Positions 63,183-64,000 of a stretch of 64,000 bases of DNA are shown one piece after another. Within the stretch, counting starts at the first letter, position 1; each line of letters opens with the position of its first letter. A program made the translations under genes and the position numbers. Source of the DNA: Streptomyces liliifuscus (lineage in GTDB: Bacteria > Actinomycetota > Actinomycetes > Streptomycetales > Streptomycetaceae); contig NZ_CP066831.1 of assembly GCF_016598615.1 (NCBI RefSeq), forward strand, positions 1,860,001 to 1,924,000, read 5' to 3'. Below the pieces are notes generated by a model, which saw only the letters and a program-made list of their open reading frames with translations, ran no database searches and was not told the DNA's origin.

Positions 63183-64000
63183 CTGCCTTCGCGCCAGGCC
63201 CGCCACAGTCGTGCGTAGCGGCCGCCCAGAGCCACCAACTCCTCGTGAGTTCCCTGCTCCACGACGCGTCCCGCGTCCAGCACGGCGATCCGGTCGGCCG
63301 CCATCGCCTGGGTCAGCCGGTGCGCCACGAACAGCGTGGTCCGGCCCGCGCACGCGGCCAGCACGGCCCGCTCCAGTTCGGCGGCGCCCTCGCTGCCCGC
63401 CTCCGCGGTCGACTCGTCGAGCACCACCACCGGCGCCCGGCCCAACACCAGGCGGGCCAGGGCGATCTGGGCGACCTTGGTGACGTCCAGCCGCTCGCCG
63501 CCCTCGCCGACCAGGGTGTTCAGCCCGTCGGGCAGTTCGTCGACCCAGCCGCCGGCGCCGACCGTGCGCAACGCGTCCATCAGCTCGGCGTCGGTCGCCT
63601 CCGGCGCGGCCAGCCGCAGGTCGTCGGCGAGCGGACCGGAGAACACATGTGTCTCCTGCGTCAGGATGCTCACCAGGGCCCGCGCCCCGGCCTCGTCCAG
63701 ACCGGCGAGGTCGGTCGACCCGACGCGCACCGACCCGGCCTGCGGTGTCCCTATGCCGGCGATCAGCGCGGCCAGGGTCGACTTGCCCGCGCCCGTCGCC
63801 CCCACCAGTGCGAGCGAACCGCCCGCCGGGATCGTCAGGCCGACATCCCTGAGGACCGGTTGCTCGGTGTCGGGATAGCTGAACGTCAGCCCCTCCACCG
63901 TCACTTGATATGCCACGGCTTCGGCGGGAGCGACGGCCTCGTCGCCCACCAGCCGGTCCTCCGCGTCCTCCCCCAGCACCCCGACCAGCCGGGTCAGGCT
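63179..64000 (-). CDS. cchG: ABC exporter half-transporter, C-terminal part (CchG, cut by window edge)
   Basis: The frame is open to the window end, so only the ATPase domain and a short linker are visible (at least 273 residues). Walker A VGATGAGKSTLAAL, Q-loop LTQETHVFSG, Walker B VVVLDES and H-loop FVAHRL are intact. The ABC signature is not: the segment expected as LSGGQ reads LDVTK, and the D-loop reads AEAG. This is the mirror image of CchI, so the two probably form a heterodimer with one complete ATP site. It precedes cchH in the known coelichelin gene order. Confidence 0.9.
   Translation of the reverse strand, partial: SLTRLVGVLGEDAEDRLVGDEAVAPAEAVAYQVTVEGLTFSYPDTEQPVLRDVGLTIPAGGSLALVGATGAGKSTLAALIAGIGTPQAGSVRVGSTDLAGLDEAGARALVSILTQETHVFSGPLADDLRLAAPEATDAELMDALRTVGAGGWVDELPDGLNTLVGEGGERLDVTKVAQIALARLVLGRAPVVVLDESTAEAGSEGAAELERAVLAACAGRTTLFVAHRLTQAMAADRIAVLDAGRVVEQGTHEELVALGGRYARLWRAWREGS

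Overview
The window is high-GC actinomycete DNA, almost certainly from a Streptomyces chromosome. The evidence is the strong third-position GC bias, a SARP/AfsR regulator, WhiB, an hrd-type sigma factor, Tat-exported polysaccharide enzymes, a cell-wall hydrolase behind a c-di-AMP riboswitch, a coelichelin siderophore locus, and a TTA (bldA-type) leucine codon in a secreted enzyme.

Layout. (1) 1-6.4 kb: a plant-polysaccharide cassette with a LacI regulator, a Tat-exported alginate-lyase-type protein, a GH28 beta-helix enzyme and a GH43 enzyme. AACCGGTT-centred palindromes lie in front of the GH28 and GH43 genes. (2) 6.5-15.6 kb: an aminoglycoside/hydroxyurea-type kinase, an hrd-type sigma factor convergent with a PAS-GAF-SpoIIE-HATPase phosphatase, two flavin-dependent (LLM-class) oxidoreductases, and a divergent GST/ECM4-like gene. 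The oxidoreductase pair and the GST-like gene are each preceded by a very short ORF carrying the HIDLxRV leader-peptide motif, which links this locus to sulfur supply. (3) 15.7-25.4 kb: a SARP-NB-ARC-TPR regulator with an octapeptide-repeat insertion, a secreted DUF4394 protein, an NlpC/P60 hydrolase under a c-di-AMP riboswitch, a Tat-exported GH95 enzyme and tRNA-Pro(GGG). (4) 25.5-36 kb: mixed housekeeping and stress genes (DUF309, cobF, an EmrB-type exporter, cobK, GH15, TauE/SafE, an alpha/beta hydrolase, WhiB, Dps, DUF3140, an S-adenosyl methyltransferase). (5) 36-43.7 kb: a leftward operon led by an XRE-cupin regulator and encoding an M24 protein, TPP-dependent E1 alpha and beta subunits, an amidohydrolase, a double cupin and an SDR protein, with an ECF-type sigma gene upstream. 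I cannot match this set to a described pathway. (6) 43.7-64 kb: the iron-regulated siderophore region.

The siderophore NRPS reads A-T-E-C-A-T-E-C-A-T. The specificity codes I extracted by eye (DINYWGGIGK, DFWNVGMVHK, DMENLGLINK) are those of CchH, so the product should be coelichelin or a close analogue. Around it are cchG (cut by the window edge), cchI, cchJ and cchK (MbtH), in the same order as the known coelichelin cluster. Three iron-box sites (48.8, 45.9 and 63.15 kb) appear to bring four further genes under iron control: a penicillin-acylase-family hydrolase, an EntB-like isochorismatase, a YtcJ-type amidohydrolase and a 77-residue unknown.

The most unusual structures are: a 300-bp tandem array, between the convergent cchJ and cchI genes, built from a repeat that is dispersed through the window; a copy of the array core inside the cchH reading frame; complementary degeneration of the CchI and CchG ATP-binding domains; divergent sulfur-type leader peptides; a riboswitch-controlled gene whose best ribosome site faces an ATC codon; and the orphan M24/E1/amidohydrolase/cupin operon.
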